Source of the DNA: Sphingomonadales bacterium
GTDB taxonomy: Bacteria > Pseudomonadota > Alphaproteobacteria > Sphingomonadales > Sphingomonadaceae
Direction: 5' to 3'
Assembly (NCBI GenBank): GCA_017302615.1
Contig: JAFLDB010000007.1
Location: 91,014-155,013, forward strand
DNA: 64,000 nt
The position numbers and the translations under genes are program-made. Shown here piece by piece: positions 63,297 to 64,000 of this stretch (the first letter of the stretch is position 1; each line of letters opens with the position of its first letter). The notes below the pieces were generated by a model. The model worked only from the letters and a program-made list of their open reading frames with translations, was not told the DNA's origin and made no database searches.

Positions 63297-63890
63297 CTAA
63301 CGATTTGCAAGCCAAGGTTCGAGGTCGATCAAAGGCTTGTCAACGGCAACCGATATTGCCCTGCCCTCGCGTCGAGATTCGAGCAAAGGCTCAATGATCC
63401 TAGCTCTTCGAGCATCTGACAAACGGCAGCCTTCAAGGATAAGACGTACTTGATCGTCGTCTATGTGCTTGTCGAAAACTTCTTGGAATTTTTTTCTTCT
63501 TTTCTCGACTTCCTTGGATACTATTGGATCAATGGAAACCAAATGATTGAAAAATCGTTGCGCAAACTCGGGCTCAAATAATGACATCCGTGACATAACG
63601 GCAGGTTGCCAGTGCATGCCATCCTGTAATAGAATCACGGAGTCTTCGCGCCAAGGTATTGTAAAGCCAGCTGGACCGTGATGTCCGATGGACTCGTCTC
63701 GTAAGTGTACGAGTTTAAGATGCATTGCCCTTTGAGTATCACTAAATTGTTCATTTAAGGCCAATTTACCTCGATGATTTGATTGTCGTTCGAGGCTGCG
63801 GGCGTAAGCCATTACTGCTGAATGGAGCAATGCCATTGCAATCAAGTCACCGCTTCCCGGTTCATCTCTATGCCTAGGGTCCAAACTCAA
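63297..63890 (-). CDS. Low-GC hypothetical protein, possible HEPN-like fragment
   Basis: The 197-residue protein is helical and cytoplasmic with lower GC than the flanks. It has a KLVHLRDESIGHHGP segment whose R-x5-H spacing resembles the catalytic motif of HEPN nucleases, and a charged C-terminal VEKRRKKFQEVFDKHIDDD. An in-frame TGA sits directly before the chosen TTG start, so the N terminus may be lost, perhaps through the nearby IS. A full HEPN domain is not shown; treat the family as a guess. Confidence 0.45.
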   Translation of the reverse strand: MSLDPRHRDEPGSGDLIAMALLHSAVMAYARSLERQSNHRGKLALNEQFSDTQRAMHLKLVHLRDESIGHHGPAGFTIPWREDSVILLQDGMHWQPAVMSRMSLFEPEFAQRFFNHLVSIDPIVSKEVEKRRKKFQEVFDKHIDDDQVRLILEGCRLSDARRARIIEPLLESRREGRAISVAVDKPLIDLEPWLANR

Positions 63891-63919
63891 TCAGCCTCTT
63901 GAAAATTTGAGCACACATT

Positions 63920-64000
63920 GATTCAGGGAGTCTCCGCTGAAGCAGGAGGCTCTTGGAGATGTCGCGTTCGTTGTTCTGGCTGTCGGATGAAGCATGGGGC
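63920..64000 (+). mobile_element. Left end of an IS5-type insertion sequence (partial, runs off right edge)
   Basis: The GC content falls here and a transposase start codon appears at 63959. The exact terminal inverted repeat cannot be set because only one end is visible, but GGGAGTCTCCGCTGAAGCAG near 63926 is a candidate. No target duplication could be checked. Confidence 0.5.
63959..64000 (+). CDS. IS5-family transposase, N-terminal fragment (cut by window edge)
   Basis: The first 14 codons read MSRSLFWLSDEAWG, the characteristic start of IS5-group DDE transposases (usually MSR..FWLSDEQWARIEPLLP). GGAG lies 4-6 nt before the ATG. The rest lies outside the window, so the family is named from this N terminus alone. 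Confidence 0.7.
   Translation, partial: MSRSLFWLSDEAWG

Overview
The window is chromosomal DNA from an alphaproteobacterium, most likely a sphingomonad (Novosphingobium/Sphingobium/Erythrobacter-like). The grounds are the high GC content, the alphaproteobacterial F1 gene order atpH-atpA-atpG-atpD-atpC, a class I lysyl-tRNA synthetase, the rpmF-plsX-fabH-ihfA-merR block, a CobT-type cobaltochelatase subunit and the general style of the proteins. I have not compared it with any database, so the genus is an inference.

Layout. 1-4033: a truncated TonB-C-like secreted protein, a tiny entericidin-type lipoprotein (TTG start), an EamA exporter, a small membrane protein and the CpaF/TadA secretion ATPase. 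4134-9464 (minus strand): a tightly coupled five-gene operon (GT2, ArnT/PMT-like GT39, LPG-synthase-type membrane protein, methyltransferase, GT4) that probably builds a lipid-linked or surface glycan. 9609-12899 (plus): EamA exporter, DUF6265 protein, PhzF isomerase and an NMO-type flavin enzyme, ending in a strong bidirectional terminator shared with the convergent ATP synthase F1 operon (12957-17737). 17854-22368: a Cys-rich anchored protein, then dienelactone hydrolase / DJ-1-like / TauD-like enzymes, Ada and a ferritin-like protein.

22369-24503 is the most unusual part. Five small, lower-GC orphan genes on one strand are each separated by a copy of the same short intergenic repeat, with half-copies at both ends. 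This looks like a gene-cassette array, though the repeat does not match the classical attC core exactly. A REP-like inverted repeat follows at 24540-24653.

24679-43160 is mostly housekeeping: PriA, DUF4197 lipoprotein, transaldolase-like FSA, CobT, two tandem nitroreductases behind a perfect palindrome, CysS with an internal low-GC patch, a 2-hydroxyacid dehydrogenase, a small phage-repressor-like module (short HTH protein divergent from an S24 repressor), TrmL, a glyoxalase II-like hydrolase, MAPEG protein, RpmF-PlsX-FabH-IhfA-MerR and an aldehyde dehydrogenase. 43165-55049 holds SixA, a DinG-like helicase, adenine deaminase with a phosphoribosyltransferase (purine salvage), an amidohydrolase, LysK, a PilZ protein, a DUF885 protein, a prolyl-4-hydroxylase-like oxygenase and a cytochrome b561. 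55129-63138 holds an RcnB-like protein, a flavin-binding protein, EttA, an M28 peptidase and the DUF1501/DUF1800 pair. The right edge (63240-64000) drops in GC and ends in the first codons of an IS5-type transposase, with a possibly truncated HEPN-like gene beside it, so an accessory region probably begins there.

No rRNA, tRNA or CRISPR array was recognised. Start codons were chosen from RBS position, overlaps with upstream stops and signal peptides; several are GTG or TTG.
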